NCBI GenBank assembly: GCA_017607445.1
Contig: JAEVHH010000005.1
Coordinates: forward strand, 1,741,001-1,805,000
Reading direction: 5' to 3'
Length of the DNA stretch: 64,000 nucleotides
Source: Histoplasma ohiense
Lineage: Eukaryota; Ascomycota; Eurotiomycetes; Onygenales; Ajellomycetaceae
Shown here: piece after piece, positions 35,830 to 47,461 of the stretch
Position numbering within the stretch: the stretch's first letter is position 1
Layout of the letters: each line of letters begins with the position of its first letter
Notes under the pieces: generated by a model
The model's database searches: none
Told to the model about the DNA's origin: nothing
Seen by the model: the letters and a program-made list of their open reading frames with translations, nothing else
Position numbers and translations under genes: made by a program

Positions 35830-36176
35830 TTAAGGAACCATCGGAACAGCTTTCCGCCTCCGGATCCACTCCCAGTTGCCCAGGTTATTCGGCAGCGTGG
35901 CCAGCTGCAAATGCAACTGACTGTGCCAGCCTGGCGGGGAGTTTCCTCGCTGTGGCTCCTTGCTGGCCCCGCCAACAATAATAACAAGGATCAGACAGAA
36001 CAAGTCAACTCCGTCTCTCCCAACAATATCTCAAAGCGTTTCCCCATTGACCTCGTGTTCCCGGTCACCTTGTTCTCTGAAGTGATCATCTCAACCACCT
36101 CTTGGGAGGTGCTGTAGAATCCAGCCTTCGCGAACATCTGCGCCACCCCCCGCTTTCCAATGTTGCTTCCCGTCAT
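35830..36176 (-). pseudogene. Possible relic ORF pair with coding-like codon use
   Basis: On the minus strand, ATG 36176 opens 61 codons ending at TGA 35991, with many G/C-ending codons in an A/T-rich setting (for example VAQMFAKAGFYSTSQEVVEM). A second frame, open from about 36028 to TAA at 35830, reads SKEPQRGNSPPGWHSQLHLQ and then LATLPNNLGNWEWIRRR. The two overlap and may be pieces of one gene split by a shift or a small intron. I do not recognise either. An A32 tract lies directly upstream (36242-36273). Confidence 0.22.
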
Positions 36177-36240
36177 TAGAAACTGATGGATTCCCTGCAA
36201 AAGTTTCAACACACAAGCCAAACCCCCTCTTTTTTTTTCC

Positions 36241-36241
<1 letters not shown>

Positions 36242-36273
<32 letters not shown>
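36242..36273. repeat. A32 homopolymer
   Basis: Thirty-two A, then G and nine A; directly before it are nine T and three C (36230-36241). Confidence 0.9.
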
Positions 36274-36275
<2 letters not shown>

Positions 36276-38506
36276 AAAAAAAATTCTAGGCCCATCATCC
36301 GGATCCTTAATCCAATGGTTTCTGCGAGTCATCCCAGGTCAAGCTCCCACCTCATGATCATGAAGAGCGATTGACAAACGGTGACCTGACTTCGCACAAT
36401 AGAGCTGGCATAGGGCTATCTATGGGCCTAAGGCTCCATAATAATAATGAAACCATTATTGTACTGTATGTACATTACATGTACTGTACATATGCTAACC
36501 CTGCGGGAATTCCGCTACAGGGATCTGGATCTTAAGGATTCCTTCTGTGGCCTGAAGGCCTAGCGATTTGGCTTTGAACAAAAAGAAAAGAAAAGAAAAA
36601 TGCAATCCTTCAGCAATCATGTCGGCTTTGTTGGGTATAATTAAAAATATTCAAACAAAGCTGTATTTTCATACAGGGTCTACAGATGCACTTACATGGC
36701 TGGGAACAACATGGCTTTTCCTTTTTCCAAAGTGATCTAGAACAATAATTTGACATTGTATATAGATCTGTGTTTATTGTTTGATTTTTCTCTTCTCTTC
36801 AACCTGTCTTTTGAATTGGCCACCTCGATAACAGGCAAAACTCAGCCAATGAAATTCTCACTTCTTGATTGATGAGTTCCCAAGTGCATTTTATTTTGAC
36901 AGGAAAATGCCAAATCCAACAGCTTAATCCTTAGTTTAAAATGCGTTTTCGCTAACTACTTCTCTCCTCAGGATAGTTTGTTGTTGGCACAAACGTGAAC
37001 TAGCATTCGCCAAGCGATCAAAAATACTGTGCGATGAAGACAATTCAATTATCTCAGACAAAGAGAGAAATTGATACGAGAGCCAAAAAGCAAATTGGCA
37101 AACACATCAAAGGGTGCATAATTGCGCGTTCGAATCCGGCCCGGCCCCCAATCGGAATTTTTGACTGTTTTGGCGCCGACGTTGTTGGGATATGTACTCT
37201 TTGGGATTTTGCGAGTCGTGAATTTCCAACAACGAAAATTGAAGATTCATGCAGCTTTGAGGTTGCACTTGATTCTTGAAGCTCAAACGTTCCCAATTTT
37301 TCATAGAAAGCGCAACTGTCAATTGAAAAGTCTAGATATATTTTCTAGACGACCTGACATCGTTTCGGCATCATGGGCTTTTTATTGGGCAGATGGATTT
37401 GAGGAAACTTTGACATAATGGTGTCATTTCCGCGGTTGAATTCGAATGCCTGCCACCTCATCAGTCATGGTATTCACAGTAGATCTACAGCATCCTTTGT
37501 ATGCTCACCAGTACAGCAACTCCAAGTACTGACGAGACCTGGTGATGCGACGGGCTTTAATGAACGGATCCCAGAGTGAGTCAGACTACATATGATCCTC
37601 ACGAATCATGATTATGGTCATCAAAACAACAAACTCCTCATGAATCCATGACCATGTGCGCAAGGGTGAGGGGAATCTAGGGGACGTGGGAATACCAAAA
37701 TACGGCCACAAGCCAATAACTATCACAGACCTGGTTTGGGAATGGACAACAAGGGAGCGCATTCAGCCCTTTTTGGCCTTCTCCCATACAGCTGGAACTC
37801 AAATTCGCCCTTGTCACTTCCCCATCCCATAGTAAAGCAGTTGGCTCTCCAATGTATACTTATCTACAACATCTATCTCAAATCATTTATCCTCGTGGAA
37901 TCCGTGATAACACTTCTTTCTGACGAAACACTCGACCGGAAAAATAGATACTGATATCATCCGATCATTCACAGCGTTGCTGGGAGTTGATCTATTTTTG
38001 CCAATTCGCGAAGTGAGTGGCAAAATCATAACTCCTCTGTTCATCTCTCTGGGTTCTGGGTTGGACGATGCGATACAAGTTAATTACCCTCTTATTATTG
38101 AAAACCCAAGGAGGGGAACAATGTGCAATTGGCTCGGAGCGAATGTTATCAAAAGGCACGACTACCCTTTCTTTTAGGGATTGGTAATTACACCCGGCCC
38201 AGGAGCCACTGATTTTTGATAAGTTTAGTGCATGCACAGCTTTTATCTTCTAAATTTCCTGAAACATAGGATTGACCTTGGATCTTAAGGTACGGTGATT
38301 TTTGCTGATGAATGTTATTGAGAGGGGAGTGTGTGGCGGAAGAATGAAATTATTTGAAACTATCGGTGTAGTGGTTTCGAATCATCATCACTAGGGTAAA
38401 TGAAATTGAAAAGAAAAGCAAAAGATAGTCTATCAAAGTTCACATTTGCTCTGCAAAGGACTTCTACAAAGGCAAAATGGCGAGGCTGACGATTGCAACC
38501 CATACC

Positions 38507-38535
<29 letters not shown>
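38507..38535. repeat. A29 homopolymer
   Basis: Twenty-nine A about 140 bp beyond the stop of the APH-type kinase gene (minus strand). Confidence 0.9.
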
Positions 38536-38537
<2 letters not shown>

Positions 38538-38674
38538 TATGAATAATCAAGGAGTACACAGACAGAGAGGCAATGCGAAAACTCTCAGCCTCACACTTCA
38601 CTTCTAACAGGGTTGGGAGATGGGAGGCGGGGAAAATTCGGTAGGCCGGGATTTGAATGGCACAGCAAGGCTTC

Positions 38675-39920
38675 TCAAAGTCTCGCCTTGCGATCCGCCT
38701 CCTCCTGCAGCTTCTTTACTCTATCCCACGTCACCAAGGCAAAAGGTTTCATTTGCTTTGCATATTCACTTGCCCGGGCGCTACTCGCCTGTCTAAGCGC
38801 ATACCTGGCTGCGATGCCTTGCATGATCACCGAGCCCCTGAACCCATGGAAAGCATCACCCCACGCCATCTCTGCTCGAGGATCCCACCCCGCAACCTCG
38901 CTGTACCATCCCGTCACAACATCGCGTGTCGGGAGGCCGGGGACAGAGTCAGGAGAGAAAGGCATATTATCCGGTGAGCCGCCGATATGGACGTATGGGC
39001 TCGTGAGGTTCGCGAGGTCGGAGAGGGGATGGCCGATCGTGGCCATCTCCCAGTCCAGGACGCCGATGACGCGGTTCTCAGTCTTGTGGAAGACCATGTT
39101 ATCGATCTTGTAGTCGCCGTGGACAAAAGTGGCGCGGTCGCTGGGCTGGGTGGCTTTGTTGGAAAAAAACCGGACCATGTCGCTGAAGTGCGGAATGTTG
39201 CCGACGGGAATCCCAGTGTCGACGTCGACAGCCTTGGCTTGGGTTTGAGAGATAACCGAGAAAGTGCTTATTTGACGGTCGTAGAACCCAGCGGTTCGTC
39301 CGAAGTCTTCCATCCCGAGTGACTTCGGGTCCACGCGGTGGAATTTAGCAAGAGTGCGCGCTGCATCTTTCCATCTATATGTGGGTGGCTTTCATGTTAG
39401 CATAAAATTAAAATTAATGGTATATGTGTAGTAATTGAGTGGCGGTCGTACAATTCGGTTCGATCCTGGGGGGTGACTCCAGGCATCGCGGGGTCGGTAA
39501 ACAACCGGCCATCGAGAAATTCCATAATGTAGAAAGCTGTGCCGATAACATCGTTATCCTCGCAGAGACAAACTGTCCGGGGAACGGGTACATCTGTCTG
39601 CTCGAGTGCGTGAATGATCTGGTACTCTCGTTCTACCCTGTGTGCTGTTTTCGAAAGCAGTTTTCCTGGTGGTTTCTTCCGCAGAACATGTTTTTGACCA
39701 TCGGCCGCTGTCAGCAGGTATGTTGGGTTCGATTGACCAAATCCAAACTAGAAGATACCAAAAGGAGTATGAGTAACTGTCTGTAAAAATATCGCAAGAG
39801 CGTATAGAGGGGTTTCCGTACCTGTTTCAAGTCTAATGGCGTTTTTATAGCCGGGACATGCTGCTTGAGATACCGCTCCAGGGAGGGCAGATCGATAGGT
39901 TGCCGCACAGCACCGGCCAT
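38675..39920 (-). CDS. APH-type phosphotransferase (ACAD10/11 N-terminal kinase-like)
   Basis: Three exons on the minus strand: 39822-39920, 39452-39747 and 38675-39374, 364 residues. The domain is the aminoglycoside phosphotransferase/choline kinase-like fold. Visible parts are the nucleotide loop FGFGQSNPTYLL (about 34-45), the invariant Lys in HVLRKKPPG, the catalytic loop HGDYKIDN (H217, D219, N224) and the metal-binding VLDWEMATIGHPLSDLAN (D239). This subfamily resembles the kinase part of vertebrate ACAD10/11, which phosphorylates hydroxyacyl-CoA substrates before their breakdown; the fungal proteins carry the kinase part alone. The substrate here is not known. The start at 39920 gives MAGAVRQPIDLPSLERYL, as in relatives; an in-frame extension upstream begins with GTG. 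It is divergent from dUTPase. Confidence 0.87.
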
Positions 39921-41212
39921 CGTTGGTCGAGCAGTGAGTAACGCTGCCGTTGGAGGCTCCTTCACTCATCAATCAACTCATACAGGTTCATCCAGTTCCA
40001 GAGAAGTGTCAGCCTATATAAGAATGGAGACGACACGACCGGCGCTCCATCCCGAAGACAGTTGGTCGGCAATAAAAAAAGGCCGGGATCCTGGTCGTCG
40101 CGTCTGGACAGTGAGCCGAGGCTCAAGGACCTAGAAGACCAATGCTGAGTTGCCTTGTTGGGTTTGGTTCATTTCCAGACTTGGCACGGTCCTTTGAATC
40201 TCACAGTGTCACCATCGTTCCCCATCCCAGGACCAGATCACAAAGCAAATCTGTGGGGATGATACTCAATAGAGTATTTACATATGTTAGTCAAGGAAAT
40301 TGTCTGGGCGCAGTTCGTCGCACACCAGGAGACCAGGCTGAAACTCCTGGAAGGCGTTGCTCCCTGACCCAACACCCCAACACCAGATACATGTCTTGTC
40401 TGCAGTATTTCCCGAATACTGGTGGGCAGCATAGTCTCATATCCAATTAATCGTAAATCAGAGTAACTAGTATATCAGAACACATGACAGATAAACCACT
40501 CAGGTGGAAAAAGAGTGAGGGTGTTGGCAGTTTCGACGTTGATATAGCTGGCTCCTGCTGGATAGTTACAATCAACCAACTTTCCACCGTCATCATTTTC
40601 AAGAACTATCATCAATAAGATTAAATATAGGTTATTCATACAATATCACAGAATTGTCTGAGAAGAGAATATATTTAAGAAGTATATATTTATAATGTCA
40701 TACTTCAAAAGCTGGCAGGCTCATGCATCCCCGAGAGGATTTAACCATATAGAGTGTAGACTTCAATAACAGTTGCAGCTGTTGTGGTGTGTCGATTACA
40801 GAGGTATACGACTAGCAAACACCTGTATTACATTGCTGATGTTGTGAGAAGCAACTCTCTAGAGGGTCCTCGATCATGATAAATATACTCCGTACAAGCT
40901 TGCTTGATCCATCATTGATTGAAGTACACGCTTGGCAATAAGAGAGCCTAAAACTTAGTTACCTCCAAAACAAGCTAGAGACGACTAGCCCCGCGCTACC
41001 TAACACACGCGCGTGTATTTCGTGACCTGACGCGGGTTAATTGGCGGGTGGTCAATGACGATCAGAATTACAGATCTGTAACATCGACATTATTCGATAA
41101 GCACTTCTACTCCTTTGCTCTCCCCCAAACTCTCCGTCCCATTCCAACATCAAACATCAATTGGTGCAAACCAACTTAACCCCAAAGCCTCAGCTGTCTG
41201 GATAGCCATATC
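39921..41212. promoter_or_regulatory. Divergent region between APH kinase and dUTPase
   Basis: 1.3 kb, no gene seen. TACTCCGTA at 40886-40894. The last 100 bases before 41213 are rich in C/T and CCCCAAA-type words, as in fungal promoters of housekeeping genes. Confidence 0.55.
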
Positions 41213-42100
41213 ATGACCAAAGAGGCGACCCCGCCTCCCACAGCAACCACCCACCAGCCGCCTTCTCTGCCCAATTCCCCTCTAGCCAAACGACCAAAGA
41301 CGACAACCATGGTCCCCGTGACTGAGCCAGTTGCTGCACCTGCTCAATCAGAATCCACTCCTACTCCTAGCACCACCCCCCGCCGTCACCTCCCTTTCCC
41401 AATCCACCGCGCCCCCTCTCCTGATCAAGAAGCTAGTTCCCACAGCTCGTGCTCCCACTCGAGGTTCAGCCTTTGCAGCGGGATATGATCTTTACTGCGC
41501 CAAAGCGATTGTGATCCCGGCTAAGGGCAAGGGCCTCGTTGATACCGGGCTGGCAATTGCAGTCCCGGACGGAACTTGTATGTTGCCCCCCCCTTCTCTC
41601 TCTCTAGTCCTGCATTGCATGTACATAGTGGAAAATACCAAAAGCGATAATGGGATTTTTTTTTTCTTCCTTTGCTAACGTTTCTACTGCTTGAATATAG
41701 ACGGTCGCATAGCACCTCGCAGCGGCCTCGCATCGAAACATTTCATCGATACGGGCGCTGGCGTCATTGATGCGGATTACAGGGGAGAAGTTAAAGTTCT
41801 ACTATTCAATTTTTCGGACGTGGATTTCACAGGTATGTTTCTTCACCTTTTCTTTTCATAGCTGTTATTTTGCGTGATATGATCTGATTTGAGCAAAAAC
41901 AAAAATCAGTTAACGAGGGCGATCGAATTGCGCAATTGGTCCTTGAACGGGTGAGTTATTCTCAAGTTTTCCCAAAAGTAGGGTGGAGTCGTGGTTGATG
42001 CTAATCCTTCAATTTTCAGATTTATACGCCTGAAGTAGTCGAGGTCGAGCAGCTGGAAGAGAGTGTCCGTGGTGCTGGTGGCTTTGGAAGCACGGGATAG
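41213..42100 (+). CDS. DUT1: dUTP pyrophosphatase with apparent one-base frameshift
   Basis: Four exons: 41213-41577, 41701-41832, 41910-41950 and 42020-42100. All five dUTPase motifs are present: AAGYDLYCAK, GRIAPRSGLASK, GVIDADYRGEV, GDRIAQLVLE and RGAGGFGSTG. The enzyme cuts dUTP to dUMP and pyrophosphate, as a trimer, in nucleus and/or mitochondria, keeping uracil out of DNA. The N-terminal part (MTKEATPPP... SPLAKRPK) is in one frame, and the catalytic part, from PPLLIKKLVPTARAP on, in the next. They join if one C of the C6 run at 41376-41381 is absent, giving 205 residues. No splice pair repairs the frame while keeping LLIKKL, which is conserved. An intron using GTTGCT (41330) and AG (41429) would keep frame but lose it. 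The frameshift may be a sequence error. Confidence 0.85.
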
Positions 42101-42912
42101 CTATAGGTAACATACATTGTGCATTGGTTTCTTTTTGGGGTGAAGATCCAAAGTCCAAAGGCGTTTTCCATCTAAAGATGATATTTATGTGACAAATGAC
42201 TAATGTGGTTCTATTTCCCCCTCGTTGGTGCGCATGTAGACCTGGAAAAATAGAAGAATAAATGGGAAAATCAGAAGCGGATGTTACGTACCTGGATGTG
42301 ATTGCATCCGGGCTAAGCTCCTCTTCTAATATGATATGTTAGTTACTACATTTTGGGACATTTGGGACATTTGGGACAAATGATGGAATGAATGAATGTT
42401 GGAATCTTAATGATCATGAACTCGGGTCTAATATTTCCCATCTAGGAGGCAGAAAAGTGGCTGAGTTGTTCTTTGATAAGAAAAAGCTGCCTGTGGTAGT
42501 TGCAAGTGAAATACTGATGGAAAACTCCTCAAGAGGAGTATTATTTTCTTTCCTTCATATCCGTCTAAAATAAAACGGATATATTCCACACTAGGTTCTG
42601 TAATGTAGCTGACATCCCAAAGGGTGCATATAGTGAAGGTCGCCGCAACGGAAATTCAGTTTCGTACGAAATCAATTGTTTGGATTTGAGGACTTTATGA
42701 ACCACGTATATCCATGCAATTTATCACTGTATTACATACCATCACCGACTCCAGTGCCTGTCTACCCCACCAAAATGAAAGAAGCAAAACCGAAGCAAAA
42801 CCGAAACAACGAAATAAAACGAAATAAAACAGAACCTCTTAAGATATTTATGCATACACATCCGTATCCAGTCACTCCTCCGCCAACCATAACCCCTACC
42901 GGCCTACTGTGG
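42101..42912. other. Convergent 3' region with tandem repeat and two hairpins
   Basis: No gene seen. A 9-nt unit (TGGGACATT) is repeated three times at about 42353-42378. Two perfect hairpins follow: stem ACTCCTC/GAGGAGT with a 2-nt loop at 42524-42539, and stem ATATCCGT/ACGGATAT with a 10-nt loop at 42557-42582. A short AACGAAATAA-type repeat lies at about 42808-42830. Confidence 0.55.
42524..42582. repeat. Two adjacent perfect inverted repeats
   Basis: The first stem is 7 bp with a 2-nt loop (42524-42539). The second is 8 bp with a 10-nt A-rich loop (42557-42582). They lie 420-480 nt after the dUTPase stop and about 330 nt after the pyridoxal kinase stop on the other strand. Confidence 0.6.
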
Positions 42913-44885
42913 TCACACTTTGAACTCCTCCGCCACAAATTCCACCCCCTGGGGGTTTTTCAGCAATTCTACGTTCCTCACAAGACGTATCTCCGCCGCC
43001 TTCGTCTTCCTTAGATGCGCCCTCTTCTCTCGGGCTTCACGCCGCGCCGCCTCCGACAGCCCCGCAAACTCAATCGCATCCTGCAAACAAGACACCTCGT
43101 CATCATCTGGCGGATATTGTGCCAACTCGTGCATTCTCGCGTCCATGGTATTTTCCAGGATGCAGTGCATGCTGGCGAGGGCTTTGACAGTGGATTGGGC
43201 GAGGGGTAGCTCGTTGGCAGGAACGAAATCGGGAGATTGCCAGGACGGGGCATTGCGGAGGAGCGAGTAGAAGGAGCATGTGGTAGAAGATCTAGGTCGG
43301 AGCCCGGTTGATGGTATTTCGAGAAAACTCTTTTGGGTTGTGGTGGTGGTGGTGGTGGTGGTGGCGGGGCCAAAGGGGTATGCGCTTCGGCAAGCTATTG
43401 CATCAGCCTCCGCGTCCGCGTCAGCCGCAAATACGGCTTCACGTAATCGTGCAACAGTAAGTGCAGCAAACATGTCACCCGTGCCGCTGAAGAAGCAGTC
43501 CAGACGGGGGACTTCGACTTTGAAGAGGCGCGGGCTTCCGTCGGAGCGTGCGGTAGAGCCGATTATGGTCAGTGTGTCAGTGCTGTCTGTTGCTGTGGAG
43601 CTGGATACTGCGGAGGTGGTTGAGGAGGTAATTGACGGGAGCTGCACGGAGGTTATGATAATGTGTGGGATGTTGTAGGTACGATGGAGGGAGGTGATGG
43701 CGTCCACGAGGTTAGAGGGAGATGTTATTTTTATACCAGACAGGAGTCTGGGGGTAGGTTAGAATTGACTGAGAAATAAAGGCAGAAACGAAATTAAAAG
43801 GGACAACAAATGGATGTTTCGAAAATTGGATTTTCCCCAACTTACTCTGCCTCGAATTGGTTTGGCAATATCAAATCGGCATGAGGTATTATTTTCTTAT
43901 ACGCGGGCACCACATCCTCATTCACGTAGAGCTGTCCTTGGTCGCCCATTACCGGATCAAGAACTGGTAAAAGTCGTTCGCTTCAGCATTTCCCCTTCAA
44001 AAAAGAAGCAGATGCAACAAAAGAAGGCACGAAATGAATAACTCGATGAAACGCACCCCAAAAGAACGACCCGGGCTTTGTGCGGGACCTGCGCCGTAAA
44101 TCAAGGCCGATTTCGCCAACTGCCTCCACAGCTGCGGCGCTGGGCGCATATCCGGACAGTAGGACATCGAAATCGGTCAGGAAGCTCTGTTTCAGCCCTG
44201 CGTACAGAGCAGCGATCTCCTGTGCCGTGGATTTCGTGCCTTTGAACTGTCCGTAACCGGTGTGATTGCCTGTACGTAAAGACCGTCACGTCAGTACGAG
44301 GTGATGGAGCGATATCCATGTCGGCACAGCAGGTTCCCCCGAGTAGGGGGCCATGTATATATAGAGGAACAACTCACTAAATTGGACCGTATTTATCGCC
44401 GTGACATCGCATCCCAACGACTGCATGACGAATGTCGCCATCGTATTGCCGACAAATCTGCATGGGCAGAAATTAGAATTAGATCAAAATACATAATTCT
44501 TTGTCAAAGCATAGAAAAGCTCCACACGCAAGATCTTTTTTTGCTTGAACAACCCTTTTGGCTACGGTTGACTGGTAATGATTTCATCGCCATCAATGAA
44601 TAAAAACTAGCAATGTCTTCGGATTCCGGGGGCATAGAACAGGGACAATTACGAATGGAGTAAATATCGAAATCCTCATTTGCTCATTGTAGTTTTCACA
44701 GAGGGAAGTGCATAGATGGAGCACAATGGAGGTCAAAAGTAAACGTACCCATGCGCCACCTTCATGCACGTACAGTCAGCCATTATAATCAAGGCAGAAA
44801 ACTTGAATCATTGAGAGGGATGGCGGCATACATGGCTTGCTATGGCCAACACCCGCGTTTCGGGTACCAGCAAATCGTCTGACAT
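42913..44885 (-). CDS. BUD16: Pyridoxal kinase (vitamin B6 salvage)
   Basis: Six exons on the minus strand: 44832-44885, 44749-44759, 44378-44457, 44057-44269, 43846-43963 and 42913-43747, 436 residues. Exon 2 is only 11 nt and completes ASH-VAHG-FVGNT, the conserved substrate loop. Further family blocks: NTVQFSNHTGYGQFKGT, LDPVMGDQGQLYVNEDVVPAY, ILPNQFEAELLSG, and the ATP/anion-hole motif FFSGTGDMFAAL with catalytic D250. The enzyme phosphorylates pyridoxal, pyridoxine and pyridoxamine in the cytosol. The protein is about 120 residues longer than the human enzyme; the extra length is a Ser/Thr-rich insert before the GTGD motif and a C-terminal extension with Asp/Ala and nine-Thr tracts. It is divergent from ADE8. 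The gene symbol follows the yeast homologue; yeast has two such genes. Confidence 0.92.
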
Positions 44886-45435
44886 CTGGGAAATACCGTA
44901 TTATGGAGGGTCTAGCAAAGCGGTCTGAAGAATGAGAAAGTGTGATGGAATAGGCAAGGGTGGATTGGTTTAAGGGAATAAAACAGATATTCCTTTGGAT
45001 TTTGGGATTTGGCAGGTTCTGGGTGTAACCATGGATAACAAGTGGTCAATACCTTTAACTACAGCTATGGAACTTTACAGACCGTGTCACGTTTTGTTGC
45101 AGTTGAGCATCGTATATCTCAATATATAATGCACACACAATACGGAGTATATTCCGTACCAGTGGTTTTCTATTTGATCTCCTGGTGACTTCCTCGCAAA
45201 ATTTTGACACCTAACTGCACAGCCAAACCTTAGGCATCAAGCCCCTAAACCAGCCCCCAATCTTTGGGGTTGACTGGCCCTCGCAGACACGATCCAGTGG
45301 CACCAGTCCATATGCTTAGTCAGCTCTGATTCTATTTTTTCCAAGACTTAACCCCGCTAACCAAGCAGATACACTTTACCTCCCCTTTTGGGGTTTCCTA
45401 TATTCCACATTCCGTAGGGGTTCCACGAATTTATA
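44886..45435. promoter_or_regulatory. Divergent promoter, pyridoxal kinase / ADE8
   Basis: 550 bp between two start codons. At 45141-45158 lies TACGGAGTA directly followed by TATTCCGTA, an imperfect inverted pair. No gene seen. Confidence 0.6.
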
Positions 45436-46236
45436 ATGGACCACATAACCCCTATCACAGTCCTTATATCAGGCAACGGTTCGAATTTCCAAGCTGTCAT
45501 TGATGCAATTCACGCCGGAGAGCTCCCTGCAAAAATTGTCCGTGTAATATCTAACCGAAGGGATGCCTACGGACTTGAAAGAGCCAAAAATGCCAGTATC
45601 CCCTCCCACTATCACAATCTCATAAAGTACAAGAAGCAGCATCCGCCAACGGAGACGGGGGTTCAGCAAGCTCGTGAGGAATATGATAAAGAACTGGCAA
45701 GATTGATTTTGGAAGATTCTCCTGAGCTTGTGGTGTGTCTAGGGTTTATGCATGTTCTTTCCCCCTCATTCTTGGACCCAATCAAGGATGCAAAGGTCAA
45801 GGTCATCAATTTGCATCCTGCATTGCCTGGCGAGTTTACTGGTGCGGTACGTGTGAAAGACATCTCTACATGAATAAAGTGTACTGCCTATGTGCTTCGG
45901 CCATTTGAAAATTATATGCTAAGATTAAAACATGATTTATAGAATGCCATAGAACGTGCGCATGCCGCCTGGCTGGAAGGAAAGATTGATCATACTGGAG
46001 TTATGATCCACAATGTCATAGCGGAGGTGGACCTGGGACTCCCCATTCTTGTCAAGGAGATCCCCTTTATCAAGGGAGTTGATGAGGATATAAATGTTCT
46101 CAAGCAGAGGATCCATGAAGTGGAGTGGAAAGCCGTTGTCGAAGGAGTGGGAATCGCTATTCGACAACTACAACTACATCTGGACCAGGATCGTGTCCTT
46201 CCAGAAAACGGAGTTAGCAACGGTTCGCGGGGATGA
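45436..46236 (+). CDS. ADE8: Phosphoribosylglycinamide formyltransferase (GAR transformylase)
   Basis: Two exons, 45436-45846 and 45943-46236, joined in phase 0, 234 residues. The N-terminal phosphate loop is LISGNGSNFQAV. The catalytic Asn and His are N125 and H127 in VINLHPALPG, and the third catalytic residue is D167 in HTGVMIHNVIAEVDLG. The intron lies exactly between GEFTGA and NAIERAH. The enzyme moves a formyl group from 10-formyl-tetrahydrofolate to GAR in the third step of purine synthesis, in the cytosol. Its length is typical of the monofunctional fungal enzyme. The frame would stop soon after 45846 without splicing. Nothing in it is unusual. Confidence 0.95.
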
Positions 46237-47461
46237 ATTCGAAATAAAATACTCGATAGAAGGTTGAATTTATAACTCTCCCGCTCTGCCCCTGGCCCGC
46301 GCCTGGTGCAGGCTGTGAAAAGGGGTTTTAGGTTGAGGGGAATTTCGACGACGTGCACGCAAGGCGAAATTATGTACTGTACAACATTATTGAATACCCC
46401 GGTGATGATCTATATTCTGATCGATATTTCGATTACGCCATCTTTGCGATTGACGGAAGGTTCACAGAATTGACCGAAGACGGATTGTTTGTTTGACCTT
46501 GGCCCTGAGAGGATACCTCGCCGTGCTGGGAACCAGGTTAGCATTGGGACAACGTTTGGAATTCATACCCTGATAGAAATTGCACCTCTTTATGTCTAAG
46601 CGGGCTGTATCATTTATCAACAGAGTAACGGAAGAGATGGAGAGAAATGCCAAAAATCTGTGTGCGAAGCAGCGGGGCCAGGCTGATAATAAGCTATTTT
46701 CCCAGGGTCGCGGTTTATATCTGGTCAGTGGGTGAATATCAATACCCTAATAGAATGCGATCTCATTCTTGGGATTACTCTAGGGCTATGTCTTCTTTCT
46801 TGTGTAGCGCAGGAAGGTGGTGAAGGGTCCATTCTTGGCCAGGCCAACTAACGAAGGGATTGCACCTGGAGGGTAACCTAATTTTTCCATGATCCAAATT
46901 ATCGTTTTTGGCAGGACGCAAATGCATTGCGGAGGGAATATGCTAGCATATAATGGTTCGGGAGACTAAAATAAATTCTTAATTTGTATATTTAGACTGC
47001 GTAGGGAATCCAGGGTGGACCTGTGGCAGGTTGGCTGGCAGCAATGGTCGTGAACTTCTCTACACACATACGATACACAACCATGGATCTGTAGGTAGTA
47101 TCCAAGGGCCTGCCCGGGTTGTCGTTTTGGCGGGAAGAGGAGGCAGCAATACTCATGAAGGTTTTCGGAGATTGTCCCACAGCCAGTCTCAGACGGCCTT
47201 CTCCATATCAAACACACCCGCCAGTAAACCTCCCTTATCCTGACCTGCCTCGTTGAGTATCTGACATTGGCTCTTGGTTTCCCTGAACAGCCTTTCCTTG
47301 CCCATGTCTGTGCTTGGATGAAGGACGTGATGATATGCTGGGGTTTGCAAGGCGGATTATTATCCAACGCCTGTTGGGTCTTTTGATGTGGGCATGATTA
47401 CTGAGGTTGGTTAGAAGCAATGGGTCCCTGGTAATTAGCCATCAGCAGCATGGATACCTGG
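46237..47461. other. Intergenic region after ADE8
   Basis: No gene I can support. TGTACTGTAC at 46373-46382. A minus-strand frame of 133 codons (46966-47367) has no recognisable family; parts of neighbouring frames there (for example HHVLHPSTDMGKERLF and ILNEAGQDKGGLLAG) look coding-like and may be relic exons of the fragment just to the right. Confidence 0.5.

Larger units (their letters stand above)
36177..38674. other. Gene-poor region with poly(A) tracts
   Basis: No gene I can support. It contains a pure A tract of 32 nt (36242-36273, then 9 more A after one G), TGTACTGTAC at 36480 next to a near copy at 36460, and a 29-nt A tract at 38507-38535. Sequence at 37125 (GTTCGAATCC) resembles a tRNA T-loop, but the rest of a tRNA cannot be folded. 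Confidence 0.55.

Noticed and set aside
37110..37160. tRNA-like GTTCGAATCC sequence
   Set aside because: The T-loop bases are there, but the flanking T-stem does not pair and no D-arm, anticodon arm or acceptor stem can be drawn.
46966..47367. 133-codon minus-strand open frame
   Set aside because: Composition is unlike the real genes here; other frames in the same stretch look more coding-like in parts. Mentioned only as possible relic.
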